Positions 14,778 to 23,507 of a stretch of 32,512 nucleotides of DNA are shown here, one piece after another. The notes beneath the pieces are model-generated. The model had not been told where the DNA came from. It worked only from the letters and a program-made list of their open reading frames with translations, and did not search any database. The position numbers and the translations under genes are program-made. Source of the stretch: Ruminococcus sp. UBA3286 (lineage in GTDB: Bacteria > Bacillota > Clostridia > Oscillospirales > Ruminococcaceae); contig DETO01000080.1 in NCBI GenBank assembly GCA_002362135.1, positions 1 through 32,512 of the forward strand, written 5' to 3'. Numbering within the stretch: the stretch's first letter is position 1; every line of letters starts with the position of its first letter.

Positions 14778-15399
14778 GGCTGTCACCCAATATTTTTTTA
14801 AGAAAAGTTTTTCTGTGTATATCGCTTGCGCCGTATTTCAGAAGCAATTCACGGTGAAGTGCCGTGCCGTAACCTTTATGCTTTTCAAAGCAGTATTGCG
14901 GATATTCTTCCGCGATCCTCTTCATATAGCGGTCTCTTGCGACTTTTGCCAGAACCGACGCCGCAGCTATGGAAGCCGAATTCGCGTCGCCTTTTATAAC
15001 AAACTGCGTGGGACACTCCAGTTTCGGAAGCCTGTTTCCGTCGATAAGAGCAAGATCGGGCTTTATTCCCAACCCCTCGACCGCACGTTTCATTGCAAGC
15101 ATGGTCGCTTCCAGAATATTCATTCTGTCGATCTCCTCAACGGACGCCGTGGCAATACAGTACGCTTTCGCCTTTTCGATTATCTCGCCGTAAAGTTTTT
15201 CACGGCGCGTCTCGGAAATTTTCTTGCTGTCGTTGAGATATTCGATAAGCGTATCGTCGTCGAGTATGACCGCCGCGGCATAAACGTCCCCTGCAAGAGG
15301 ACCTCTGCCTGCTTCATCAACTCCGCAGATGACAGGCGAAGTCTTTCTCAGCTCGCTGTCAAATTCAAAGAGTTCCTTATGGAGTTTCACGATCGGCAT
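14770..15399 (-). CDS. rnhB: Ribonuclease HII
   Basis: The 209-residue enzyme cuts the RNA strand of RNA-DNA hybrids and single ribonucleotides in DNA. Motifs: GVDEAGRGPLAGDV (catalytic Asp-Glu), NDSKKISETRREKL, ALIDGNRLPKL and SIAAASVLAKVARDRYM. The ATG at 15399 overlaps the rbgA stop (TAATG) and gives the expected N-terminus; a longer reading frame from 15543 runs inside rbgA and adds nothing recognisable. The order rbgA-rnhB-yraN is typical of Firmicutes. Confidence 0.96.
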   Translation of the reverse strand: MPIVKLHKELFEFDSELRKTSPVICGVDEAGRGPLAGDVYAAAVILDDDTLIEYLNDSKKISETRREKLYGEIIEKAKAYCIATASVEEIDRMNILEATMLAMKRAVEGLGIKPDLALIDGNRLPKLECPTQFVIKGDANSASIAAASVLAKVARDRYMKRIAEEYPQYCFEKHKGYGTALHRELLLKYGASDIHRKTFLKKILGDSHE

Positions 15400-16280
15400 T
15401 ACGCTTCTCCTTCCGACGGCAATTCCAGCGTTATCCTGCCAAGCTTGCCACTTCTGAATTCGTCCAGAACGGTAATGGCAGCCCTTTCGGTATTGATCTC
15501 GCCGCCCGAAATGATCATTCCACGCTTTTTGCCGACTTTGCAAAGCATATCGAATCCGCTGTCATCATCTGATAATTCCGCTTTGTAGCGTTCCCGAATG
15601 GAATTCGGATAATTCTCGTGAAGATAAACGAGAAGCTTCATAGCCAGCGTTTCAATATCGAGGATATCGTCGCTTATCGCTCCCGTAAACGCAAGTCTTA
15701 TCGCGGCGGACTGATCCTCGAATTTCGGCCACAATACGCCCGGCATATCGAGAAGTTCGGTATTATCCCTGAGTTTTACCCATTGCTTGACGCGCGTAAC
15801 GCCGGGACGATCCTCAACTTTAGTGCGCTTGCTTCCTGCAAGCTTGTTTATCAGCGAACTTTTACCCACATTTGGGATTCCAAGTATCATCATTCTCACG
15901 GGCGCGCCCGTCATGCCGTTTTTGCTGCGCTTATCCATAAGCGGCTTCAATACCGTCGATTTCAGCGCAGGCATGAGTTTATTTATTCCCTTTCCCGATT
16001 TGCAGTCAACAGCAAGAGCCGTAACGTTTTCCTTTTTAAAATATTCAACCCACGCCTCCGTAGCTTTCGGGTCGGCAAGATCGCACTTATTAAGCAGAAC
16101 TATCCTCGGCTTTGACGCCGTAAGAGAGTCGATCTCGGGATTTCTGCTGCTCATGGGAGTTCTTGCGTCAATAAGTTCAGCAACAGCGTCCACAAGCTTT
16201 ATATTCGCAGCTATCGCACGACGAGTTTTCGCCATATGTCCCGGAAACCACTGTATAGTTTTAATATCGGTATTTTCCAA
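15399..16280 (-). CDS. rbgA: Ribosome biogenesis GTPase RbgA (YlqF)
   Basis: This 293-residue circularly permuted GTPase is needed for late 50S subunit assembly. It begins with the family hallmark IQWFPGHMAKTRR. The G motifs appear in permuted order: G4 LNKCDLAD (~59-66), then G1 GIPNVGKSSLINKL (~134-147) and G3 DMPGVLWPK (~178-186). The C-terminal ANTAR-like region follows. The start codon is TTG at 16280, with AGGAGG six bases upstream. It follows two signal peptidase genes and rplS. Confidence 0.96.
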   Translation of the reverse strand: MENTDIKTIQWFPGHMAKTRRAIAANIKLVDAVAELIDARTPMSSRNPEIDSLTASKPRIVLLNKCDLADPKATEAWVEYFKKENVTALAVDCKSGKGINKLMPALKSTVLKPLMDKRSKNGMTGAPVRMMILGIPNVGKSSLINKLAGSKRTKVEDRPGVTRVKQWVKLRDNTELLDMPGVLWPKFEDQSAAIRLAFTGAISDDILDIETLAMKLLVYLHENYPNSIRERYKAELSDDDSGFDMLCKVGKKRGMIISGGEINTERAAITVLDEFRSGKLGRITLELPSEGEA

Positions 16281-16289
16281 AATATCCTC

Positions 16290-16865
16290 CTATTTAAAAA
16301 GAACCTTACCTGTAATGCTGTCCTCCGGAACAAAACCCACTTCGTCGGAACGGCTGTCCTTTGAAACGGAGCGGTTATCGCCCATAACAAATACATAGCC
16401 TTTAGGAACTGTTATGGGATATTTTCCCGTAAACGCGCCGCCATCGCTGTGAGTAAGACCAAGTTTCAGGTAATCCTCGAAAATTCTTTCGCCGTCAATA
16501 TAAACAGCGCCGCTTCCGAAATCGATATCAATCGTCTGATCTTCAACCGCGATTATCCTTTTAACGATACTTTTATTCAGACCTTCGGAAATTTCAAGAT
16601 CGCCGTTTTCATCGAAAAGAACGCATTCGTTGGCTTGTATCACAACAATATCGCCCTGTTTGGGAGTCGGATAGATCAATCCAACAAGAACTTTCTCGCC
16701 GCTTGTCAGCGTATTCATCATAGATTCGCCGTTGACAGTAACAACGCGTATAACATAAGTGAATATCAGCACGCACACAAAAAGTGTGATAAAAAGAGTT
16801 TCAACAAAATCGAGTATATTTTTTAACGTCCTTACCCCGCGGCTTTCCGCATTATCAGTCGTCAT
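16290..16865 (-). CDS. lepB: Signal peptidase I (second copy)
   Basis: This 191-residue membrane peptidase removes signal peptides from secreted proteins. One N-terminal transmembrane segment (~residues 20-40) is followed by the catalytic Ser motif NGESMMNTL (S48), the Lys motif IVKRIIAVEDQTIDI and the conserved MGDNRSVSKDSR box. I choose the ATG at 16865, with AAGGAA at good spacing; it overlaps the preceding lepB by 11 bp. A start at 16901 would lie well inside that gene. It is shorter than its neighbour and lacks the acidic N-terminal extension. Confidence 0.94.
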   Translation of the reverse strand: MTTDNAESRGVRTLKNILDFVETLFITLFVCVLIFTYVIRVVTVNGESMMNTLTSGEKVLVGLIYPTPKQGDIVVIQANECVLFDENGDLEISEGLNKSIVKRIIAVEDQTIDIDFGSGAVYIDGERIFEDYLKLGLTHSDGGAFTGKYPITVPKGYVFVMGDNRSVSKDSRSDEVGFVPEDSITGKVLFK

Positions 16866-17640
16866 TCTTTGATTCCTTTTCCGAACCGATGAGTATATCA
16901 AATTCGTTCAGTGGCGAATATTTTATGATAGCCTTTCCGTAGATCTGATCTTTCTTTATCAATCCAACGCATTTCGCGCGGCTGTCGGAAGAGCCGTTTC
17001 TGTTGTCGCCCATTACAAAATAGTAGCCCTCAGGTACAGTTATCGGATACTGACCTTCAAATGCGCCGAGATCGACAGTTGTAGAGCCTGATTTGATATA
17101 AGGCTCGTCAAGCACTTTGCCGTCCACGATGACCTTATTATCTGTAATATCAACAGTCTGACCTCCGCAGGCGATAACGCGCTTGATGATGCATTCATCG
17201 ATAGACGGAGCTTCGAAAGGACTTGGAACGTAAACTTCGCCGTTTTCGTCAAGAAGATAATTCTTATCTTTATTTATAACGAGAATATCGCCGTATTTCA
17301 CATCAAAAAACACGGTATTCATAAGTACCTTGTCCGTTTCCTTGCGCATTGAGGCATCGTAATTTTTATTAAGGGTAGGAACCATTGAATGTCCCACGAT
17401 ATTGACAGGGTGCAGGCAGTAAGTAAAGAGCAGAACGATAACGAAAATAGTTATCATGGTAGACTCGGCAATATCAAGCACATCGCGCAAAACAGAACCT
17501 TTATCTTTTTTATTTTCGCCGTCTCCGCTGTTTTCCGCGGATTCGCCATCATTTTTTTCGTCAGTCATTTCAGCCGCCGCTGTTTCGTTATTATCCTCAT
17601 CTGCGTTTTCATTTTCGATGAGCTGTTTATTTTCATCCAT
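16855..17640 (-). CDS. lepB: Signal peptidase I (first copy, acidic N-terminal extension)
   Basis: This 261-residue signal peptidase I has a ~50-residue acidic, low-complexity cytoplasmic N-terminus (rich in D, E, N), one transmembrane segment (~55-78) and the catalytic motifs GHSMVPTL (Ser), IIKRVIACGGQTVDI (Lys) and VMGDNRNGSSDSR. AGAGGT precedes the ATG. It sits directly upstream of a second lepB, probably an old tandem duplication, since the two differ throughout the non-motif parts. A terminator separates it from rplS. Confidence 0.94.
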   Translation of the reverse strand: MDENKQLIENENADEDNNETAAAEMTDEKNDGESAENSGDGENKKDKGSVLRDVLDIAESTMITIFVIVLLFTYCLHPVNIVGHSMVPTLNKNYDASMRKETDKVLMNTVFFDVKYGDILVINKDKNYLLDENGEVYVPSPFEAPSIDECIIKRVIACGGQTVDITDNKVIVDGKVLDEPYIKSGSTTVDLGAFEGQYPITVPEGYYFVMGDNRNGSSDSRAKCVGLIKKDQIYGKAIIKYSPLNEFDILIGSEKESKNDD

Positions 17641-17734
17641 AGAGTAACCTCTCAGTAATTATTTGTGGTAAATACAACGCTGCACAAAATCTGCCAATAT
17701 ATGACGGCGATCATTGTGCGGCAGTATCTATAGC

Positions 17735-17756
17735 AAAAAAGGGACTGTAAGTCCCT
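17735..17756 (-). terminator. Terminator after rplS
   Basis: On the minus strand a 7-bp stem (AGGGACT/AGTCCCT, 3-nt loop) is followed by a run of T. A second hairpin (TTGCCGGC with GTCGGCAG, about 17777-17797) lies just before it. It would end or reduce transcription between rplS and the signal peptidase genes. Confidence 0.8.
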
Positions 17757-17823
17757 TGAGGATAGGAACTGAACCTGCCGACGAAATGCCGGCAAGTCAG
17801 TACACGCCGCCTCGAAATTTCTC

Positions 17824-18168
17824 TTAGCGGATCTGTTCCTTAACCTTTGCAGCCTTGCCCACTCTGTCTCTGAGGTAGTACAGCTTAGCTCTGCGAACCT
17901 TACCGTATCTAACGACCTCAACCTTGTCAACAACAGGTGAATGCAGAGGGAAAACTCTCTCGATGCCGCAGCCGTGAGCAACACGTCTTACGGTGAAAGT
18001 CTCGCTGATTCCGCCGTGCTTCTTAGCGATAACAGTACCCTCGAAAACCTGAATACGGCTCTTATCGCCTTCCTTGATGCGAACGTGAACCTTTACGGTA
18101 TCGCCAACGCTGAACTGGGGAACGTTTTCCTTCATGCTTGAGCTGCTGATTAATTTGAGTGCATCCAT
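17824..18168 (-). CDS. rplS: 50S ribosomal protein L19
   Basis: The 114-residue protein matches L19 along its full length: FSVGDTVKVHVRIKEGDKSR, FEGTVIAKKHGG, FTVRRVAHGCGIERVFPLHSP and RRAKLYYLRDRVGKAAKVKE. L19 sits at the 30S-50S interface. GGAGG precedes the ATG. The usual upstream partners (rpsP, rimM, trmD) are not here; instead a 250-bp leader separates it from the DUF2344 gene, so rplS has its own control. Confidence 0.98.
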   Translation of the reverse strand: MDALKLISSSSMKENVPQFSVGDTVKVHVRIKEGDKSRIQVFEGTVIAKKHGGISETFTVRRVAHGCGIERVFPLHSPVVDKVEVVRYGKVRRAKLYYLRDRVGKAAKVKEQIR

Positions 18169-18415
18169 TTTAATTTCCTCCTAAAATTTCCGAACATTCT
18201 TATCTGCTCCGCACCTGCCGATTCAGCTTTCCGGCAATTGCGAAAGTAACATTTTCCTACCGATCTCGTCAGTATTTATTCCCAAAAGGGAACTTCAGAC
18301 AGCGGACTGCTCGATTTAATGTCTTTCGGCATTAACTCTCATTCGGACATAACACCCGAACGGATTTCAAATGCTTTTATATCATACCATACTTTCAAAA
18401 AAAATGCAAGTGTTT
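18169..18415 (-). promoter_or_regulatory. Structured leader of rplS, candidate L19 autoregulatory leader
   Basis: The 247-bp gap before rplS has no open reading frame of note but several inverted repeats on the minus strand, for example TGCCGGAAAGC facing GAATCGGCA near 18211-18235 and ACATTAAATCG-rich stems farther up. Low-GC Gram-positives are known to carry an L19 leader RNA that lets the ribosomal protein repress its own mRNA. Position and length fit, but I cannot confirm the consensus structure by eye. Confidence 0.35.
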
Positions 18416-19078
18416 TTAAGAAAATTTTTCATTATTTTCACATAAAATTCCCGTACGTCTTATTTTTCGCGCCTCAAAGGGAATATTGCAGTAATTTTTA
18501 AGCGCTTCCATGAACAGAGTGGGATTAAAATTGGTCTGCGTTCCGGCAGGCAGGCGTATTGCCATATCGACCGAATTTTCCGTAATTTCGCAAGATACCA
18601 ATTCCAGATCAGGACGTATATCAACTGTTTTAACGCCTTTTTTGGTCTTTTTCTCGATCAGTATCTCAGACTCGTCAAGAATTCCCTTAACAGCGTCGTA
18701 TACTCCCGTTACATCTTCCGAAACAAGTGAAAAGCTGTATTCGGCTTTCGCGATCGCCGTGATCTTCTTTACCTGCTCCGCTACCGAAATTATACGCATT
18801 CCTTCCGGCATTACTGCGTTCAGCCTGTCCCTTATTTCCTCCAGGGTCATTTCGTCGTCGTTTATATTGAAGTCCATAATTTCGCAGCTGCTCTCAAATC
18901 CCAATGAAAGCGCAAGCGCAAAGCTGTAATAAGGATGCGGATTGAATCCCTCCGTATACCAGACAGGAAGTTTAGAACGTCTGAAAACACGCAGCATACA
19001 GCGGTTCAGATCGAGGTGCGATATGTATTTGGCTCGTCCTGATTTCTCGAAAACTGCTCTTAATCGTAACAAAAACAT
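18416..19078 (-). CDS. TIGR03936/DUF2344 radical-SAM-associated protein
   Basis: The 220-residue protein matches the DUF2344 family: RAVFEKSGRAKYISHLDLNR at the N-terminus, then FRRSKLPVWYTEGFNPHPYY and FALALSLGFES. In many bacteria it is encoded next to, or fused to, a TIGR03960 radical SAM protein, as here, where its ATG lies 19 bases inside the end of that gene. The role is unknown; a part in RNA modification or cofactor chemistry has been suggested from context. The last ~20 residues are not conserved by eye. Confidence 0.9.
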   Translation of the reverse strand: MFLLRLRAVFEKSGRAKYISHLDLNRCMLRVFRRSKLPVWYTEGFNPHPYYSFALALSLGFESSCEIMDFNINDDEMTLEEIRDRLNAVMPEGMRIISVAEQVKKITAIAKAEYSFSLVSEDVTGVYDAVKGILDESEILIEKKTKKGVKTVDIRPDLELVSCEITENSVDMAIRLPAGTQTNFNPTLFMEALKNYCNIPFEARKIRRTGILCENNEKFS

Positions 19079-20910
19079 TCCCTCCCCACTGCTTTATTTA
19101 CTCCGCATCCCGAACATCTCAAACGGCAGTTCGGAGTAGTTACGGACTTATGCGCTGTCTTGTTTTCACGTATGAAAAATTCTTTCGACACGAGATAATC
19201 CAGATGATCCCACGGCAGTATCTCGTCGAATGCAAGCCGTCTGTTGGCATAAAATGCCGGATCTACTCCGCATTCCTCAAAAGCTTCAAGCCATGTGCCG
19301 AATTTGAAATGCTCGCTCCAGCTGTCGAATTTGCAGCCTTTTTTCCATGCACTGTAAATAACGCTGCAAAGCCTTCTGTCGCCCTTTGCAAGAACGGCTT
19401 CAAGCTGGCTTACGTCAGGGTCGTGATAGCTTACACGTATTTTTTTGCTTTTCACGGAATCCAAAAGCAGCTTTTGTTTACGCTCTATCTCTTCGCGCGT
19501 ATCCTGCGGCTCAAACTGGAACGGCGTGAAAGGCTTCGGTACAAAAGTGGCGCAGCTTACGGAAATCTGCGGACTTCTTCCCTTGGGACGATCTTCGATG
19601 CTGTAGAAAAGATCGAGTATGCGCTGAGCAAGTTCCGCGATACCTATGATATCATCATCCGTCTCCGTAGGAAGTCCCATCATGAAATACAGCTTTACGC
19701 TGCTGTAGCCTCCCTGAAACGCGATACGGCAGGTATTCATGATTTCCTCTTCGGAAACGTTCTTGTTGATAACATCGCGAAGTCTCTGCGTACCTCCCTC
19801 CGCAGCGAATGTCAGACCGCTTTTGCGGACTTTCTTGATCTTTTCGAGCAGCGATTCGGAAAAATTATCCACGCGAAGCGATGGCAACGAAAGATTTATA
19901 CGCTCTCCCGCCGTATAATCGATGAGTTTTGTAAGCATTCCGTCTATTTCCGAATGATCGCTGGTACTCAGCGACGCAAGCGAAACTTCGTCGTATCCGG
20001 TATTCTCGCAAAGGCATTTTGTCTCATTATAAATAGTATCAGGCTTTTTTTCACGGAAAGGACGATAAATAAATCCTGCCTGACAGAATCGGCAGCCGCG
20101 TATGCAGCCTCTCAGCACTTCCACAGAAACGCGGTCATGAACTATCTCCGTAAACGGCACGACGAAATTTTCGGGATAATAAACCTTGTCAAAATCCTTG
20201 ATTATCCTCTTTTTTACAGTTGCAGGAGCATTTTCCCTGACCGTCATTTTTTCAATAGTTCCGTCGGATTTATAGCTGAACTCATAAAACTGCGGAACAT
20301 AAATACCTTCTATCCGGGCGGCGCGGCGCAGGAAATCAAGTCTGCTTGCTCCCTGACGCTTCATATCAAGATAAAGATCCATCAGTTCCAGATTTACTTC
20401 TTCACCCTCGCCGAGAATGAAAATATCGAAGAAATCGGCAAGCGGTTCGGGATTGCATACGCACGGGCCTCCTGCCACGACTATCTGCGTAAGTTCGTCC
20501 GTTCTGTCCTTGGCAAATATCGGTATTCCTGCGAGATCGAGCATATTCAGCACAGTCGTGTAGGAAAGTTCATACTGCATTGTGAAACCGATAAAATCGA
20601 ATTCCTTTATCGGATCGAGAGATTCCAGAGCATACAGCGGAATATCGTTTTTCCGCATGATCTCCTCAAAATCCGTACCCGGAGCAAAACATCGCTCGCA
20701 CCAGTAATTTTCGCGTTCATTCGTCAGCGAATACAGAATTTTCATTCCGATATGCGACATTCCGATATCATATGTATCCGGAAAGCAGAATGCAAATCTC
20801 ACGTCTACCTTAGATTTATCCTTGATAACGCTGCCGACTTCTCCGCCGATATAACGCGACGGCTTCTGCACTTCAAGAAGATGCTTTTCTATTTTTTCTT
20901 TCAGATTCAT
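19060..20910 (-). CDS. TIGR03960 family B12-binding-domain/radical SAM protein
   Basis: The 616-residue protein has an N-terminal region resembling a cobalamin-binding domain (~1-230, with YDIGMSHIGMKILY and GGPCVCNPEPLADFF) and a radical SAM core with the cluster motif CIRGCRFCQAGF (C-x3-C-x2-C, near residues 268-275), followed by AAEGGTQRLRDVINK and YFMMGLPTETDDD. The C-terminus adds a cysteine cluster, CRLRCSGCGVNK and CFCYD, which could bind another iron-sulfur cluster. The substrate is unknown. It overlaps cdd by an ATGA and the DUF2344 gene by 19 bp, indicating tight translational coupling. Confidence 0.93.
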   Translation of the reverse strand: MNLKEKIEKHLLEVQKPSRYIGGEVGSVIKDKSKVDVRFAFCFPDTYDIGMSHIGMKILYSLTNERENYWCERCFAPGTDFEEIMRKNDIPLYALESLDPIKEFDFIGFTMQYELSYTTVLNMLDLAGIPIFAKDRTDELTQIVVAGGPCVCNPEPLADFFDIFILGEGEEVNLELMDLYLDMKRQGASRLDFLRRAARIEGIYVPQFYEFSYKSDGTIEKMTVRENAPATVKKRIIKDFDKVYYPENFVVPFTEIVHDRVSVEVLRGCIRGCRFCQAGFIYRPFREKKPDTIYNETKCLCENTGYDEVSLASLSTSDHSEIDGMLTKLIDYTAGERINLSLPSLRVDNFSESLLEKIKKVRKSGLTFAAEGGTQRLRDVINKNVSEEEIMNTCRIAFQGGYSSVKLYFMMGLPTETDDDIIGIAELAQRILDLFYSIEDRPKGRSPQISVSCATFVPKPFTPFQFEPQDTREEIERKQKLLLDSVKSKKIRVSYHDPDVSQLEAVLAKGDRRLCSVIYSAWKKGCKFDSWSEHFKFGTWLEAFEECGVDPAFYANRRLAFDEILPWDHLDYLVSKEFFIRENKTAHKSVTTPNCRLRCSGCGVNKAVGRECFCYD

Positions 20911-21299
20911 TTTAAATTCTCCTTACCGAACGCCATCGGCATAAAATCAGACAGCCGATGCGCTCCGTCTGCAAGTATTATGGGAAATCCTCCGCTGCAA
21001 AATTCGCTGAGTACTTGCAGGCACGCTCCGCACGGTACGCAGGGTCTTGTAAAATCTTCATTGGCGCTTCCTGCCACCGCTATAGCCGAAAATCTCGTTA
21101 TTCCTTCCGATACCGCCTTAAAAACAGCCGTTCTTTCGGCGCATACAGTTAGAGAATACGAGGCGTTTTCTATGTTGCAGCCTGTGAATATCCTGCCGTC
21201 CGCCGTCAGAAGCGCAGCTCCGACGTGAAATCCCGAATATCCGCAGTAGGCATTTCCGGCAGCCTCTACCGCCGCCTGAAACAATCCGCCATATCTCAT
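20907..21299 (-). CDS. cdd: Cytidine deaminase
   Basis: This 130-residue zinc enzyme deaminates cytidine and deoxycytidine to uridine in pyrimidine salvage. It has SGFHVGAALL and GCNIENASYSLTVCAERTA (zinc Cys and catalytic Glu in CAE), and PCGACLQVLSEF (the other two zinc cysteines). It is the small homotetrameric type. The ATG overlaps the stop of the DUF896 gene (ATGA), and its own stop overlaps the radical SAM gene. Confidence 0.96.
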   Translation of the reverse strand: MRYGGLFQAAVEAAGNAYCGYSGFHVGAALLTADGRIFTGCNIENASYSLTVCAERTAVFKAVSEGITRFSAIAVAGSANEDFTRPCVPCGACLQVLSEFCSGGFPIILADGAHRLSDFMPMAFGKENLK

Positions 21300-21508
21300 G
21301 ACTTTCCTCCGCTTTTTTTGAGTTTATGCTTTTTTCCGTCGGGCGTCACAATATATGTATTGCTAAGCTGCGCCGCAAGATTTCCAGTCACGGACATTCT
21401 GTATTCATTTCGGAGTTTGGTCTGCTCAGCCTTTTCAGATTCCGTAAGTCCTTCTGTTTTTGATTTTCTTGCAAGTTCGTTTATCCTGTCGATCTTTTTC
21501 TGCTCCAT
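21296..21508 (-). CDS. DUF896 family (YnzC-like) protein
   Basis: The 70-residue protein matches DUF896: KIDRINELARKSKTEGLTE, SEKAEQTKLRNEYR and VTGNLAAQLSNTYIV. It is probably a cytoplasmic two-helix protein of unknown function; the B. subtilis member YnzC is linked to the SOS region. AGGAGG lies 10 bases before the ATG. It is the first gene of the cdd / radical SAM operon. Confidence 0.93.
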   Translation of the reverse strand: MEQKKIDRINELARKSKTEGLTESEKAEQTKLRNEYRMSVTGNLAAQLSNTYIVTPDGKKHKLKKSGGKS

Positions 21509-21546
21509 TCCTTAAAACCTCCTCCTGATAGGATTTACTACCTATT

Positions 21547-21575
21547 ATAATACATTAATTTATGAAAATTGTCAA
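21547..21575 (-). promoter_or_regulatory. Promoter of the DUF896-cdd operon
   Basis: On the minus strand TTGACA (21575-21570) and TATTAT (21552-21547) are 17 bp apart. They lie 39 bp upstream of the DUF896 start. Confidence 0.65.
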
Positions 21576-21629
21576 GCATGATAATTTATCTTACGGCAGG
21601 AATCCCACGATTTTTTATTTCCGAAACGC

Positions 21630-21658
21630 TTTACAAATTTATTTTTTTCTGATATAAT
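21630..21658 (+). promoter_or_regulatory. Promoter of lepA
   Basis: TTTACA (21630-21635) and TATAAT (21653-21658) are 17 bp apart, 37 bp upstream of the TTG start. It diverges from the DUF896-cdd promoter. Confidence 0.72.
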
Positions 21659-21695
21659 AAATAGTAAGAATATTTTTTGGAAATGAGGAATAGTT

Positions 21696-23498
21696 TTGGC
21701 AAACAGTAAAATCAGAAATTTCTGCATTGTTGCGCATATAGATCACGGAAAATCAACTCTCGCCGACAGAATTCTCGAAAAAACCGAAACTGTCGCCATA
21801 CGCGATATGGAAGATCAGCTTCTTGACAACATGGATATTGAACGCGAACGCGGAATCACTATAAAAGCGCGCGCAGTACGTCTTAAATATACCGCAAAAG
21901 ACGGCGAGGACTACATCTTCAACCTTATCGATACGCCCGGTCACGTTGACTTCAATTACGAAGTTTCGCGTTCCCTTGCAGCCTGCGAAGGCGCGATACT
22001 TGTCGTTGACGCCTCTCAGGGAATCGAAGCGCAGACTCTTGCGAATACCTATCTTGCCATTGAGCATGATCTCGAAGTCGTGCCTGTGGTGAACAAGATC
22101 GATCTTCCTTCCGCCGATCCCGAACGCGTATGCGCCGAAGTGGAAAACGTTATCGGAATACCCGCTATGGACGCTCCGAGAATTTCCGCGAAAATGGGTA
22201 CGAATATCGAAGAAGTTCTCGAACGCATAGTTATCGATATCCCCGCTCCCGAAGGCGATACCGAAAAGCCGCTTCAGGCGCTTATTTTCGACAGCTATTA
22301 CGATTCCTACAAAGGCGTTATAATTTACGTCCGCGTCAAGGAGGGAACTGTAAAGGTCGGGGATAATATACGTCTTATGGCTACGGGAGCTGTTTTTACA
22401 GTTGTCGAAGCAGGATTTATGGACGCCTCCTCGCTGGTGAACAACGGCTCTCTCGAAGCAGGCGAAGTCGGCTATATCGCGGCTTCTATCAAGAGTATCG
22501 GCGATACGCGCGTAGGCGATACGGTCACAAATAACGACCGCCCCTGCGACGAACCTCTGCCGGGTTACCGCAAAGTAAATCCTATGGTATTTTCAGGAAT
22601 CTACCCTGCGGACGGCGCAAAATACGGCGATCTCCGCGACGCTCTGGAAAAACTGCGCCTTAACGACGCTTCTCTCTCATTTGAACCCGAAACTTCAATC
22701 GCTCTGGGATTCGGATTCCGCTGCGGATTCCTCGGTCTGCTCCACATGGAAATAATTCAGGAACGTCTTGAACGCGAATATAATCTCGATCTCATCACGA
22801 CAGCGCCCTCGGTAATCTACAAAGTCACAATGACAAACGGCGAAGTGCAGTATATCGATAACCCGACGAATTATCCCGATCCCGCGCTTATACAGACTGC
22901 GGAAGAGCCTATGGTCAAGGCAAGCATTCTCTCTCCGTCGGAATTCGTGGGAAATATCATGGAACTCTGTCAGGACAGGCGCGGAATTTTCAAGGATATG
23001 AAATATCTTGACGATACGCGCGTGGAACTTCATTACGAACTTCCCCTCAACGAGATAATCTACGATTTCTTCGACGTTCTGAAATCGCGCACAAAGGGTT
23101 ATGCAAGCTTCGACTATGAAATGATGGGCTATGTGCCTTCAAAACTCGTCAAGCTTGACATTCTCCTTAACGGCGAAATCGTGGACGCACTTTCATTTAT
23201 AATCCACACGGACAAGGCATACGGAAGAGCGCGTAAGATCGCCGAAAAGCTTAAAGAAAACATTCCGCGCCAGCTCTTTGAAGTACCTATTCAGGCTGCT
23301 ATCGGCGGAAAAATAATCGCCCGCGAGACCGTAAAGGCAATGCGCAAGGACGTTCTTGCAAAGTGCTACGGCGGCGACATCACACGTAAGAAAAAACTGC
23401 TCGAAAAGCAAAAAGAAGGCAAAAAGCGCATGAGACAGCTCGGTACGGTAGAAGTTCCGCAGGAAGCGTTTATGAGCGTTCTCAAGCTTGATTCATAA
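21696..23498 (+). CDS. lepA: Elongation factor 4 (LepA)
   Basis: This is a 600-residue translational GTPase proposed to remodel or back-translocate ribosomes and aid translation initiation. G motifs: AHIDHGKSTLADR (G1), RGITIKA (G2), DTPGHVDF (G3) and NKIDLPSADPE (G4). LepA-specific C-terminal signatures include FGFRCGFLGLLHMEI and CYGGDITRKKKLLEKQKEGKKRM. The start is TTG at 21696 with GAGGAA upstream. It heads the lepA to hemW series; lepA-hemW proximity is common in Firmicutes. Confidence 0.98.
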   Translation: MANSKIRNFCIVAHIDHGKSTLADRILEKTETVAIRDMEDQLLDNMDIERERGITIKARAVRLKYTAKDGEDYIFNLIDTPGHVDFNYEVSRSLAACEGAILVVDASQGIEAQTLANTYLAIEHDLEVVPVVNKIDLPSADPERVCAEVENVIGIPAMDAPRISAKMGTNIEEVLERIVIDIPAPEGDTEKPLQALIFDSYYDSYKGVIIYVRVKEGTVKVGDNIRLMATGAVFTVVEAGFMDASSLVNNGSLEAGEVGYIAASIKSIGDTRVGDTVTNNDRPCDEPLPGYRKVNPMVFSGIYPADGAKYGDLRDALEKLRLNDASLSFEPETSIALGFGFRCGFLGLLHMEIIQERLEREYNLDLITTAPSVIYKVTMTNGEVQYIDNPTNYPDPALIQTAEEPMVKASILSPSEFVGNIMELCQDRRGIFKDMKYLDDTRVELHYELPLNEIIYDFFDVLKSRTKGYASFDYEMMGYVPSKLVKLDILLNGEIVDALSFIIHTDKAYGRARKIAEKLKENIPRQLFEVPIQAAIGGKIIARETVKAMRKDVLAKCYGGDITRKKKLLEKQKEGKKRMRQLGTVEVPQEAFMSVLKLDS

Positions 23499-23507
23499 GG
23501 AGTTTTT

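Noticed and set aside
15400..15543. N-terminal extension of ribonuclease HII
   Set aside because: It lies inside rbgA in another frame; the TAATG overlap at 15399 gives the normal family start.
19150..21228. 692-codon plus-strand open frame opposite the radical SAM and cdd genes
   Set aside because: Antisense to genes with clear motifs; the translation looks like random composition.
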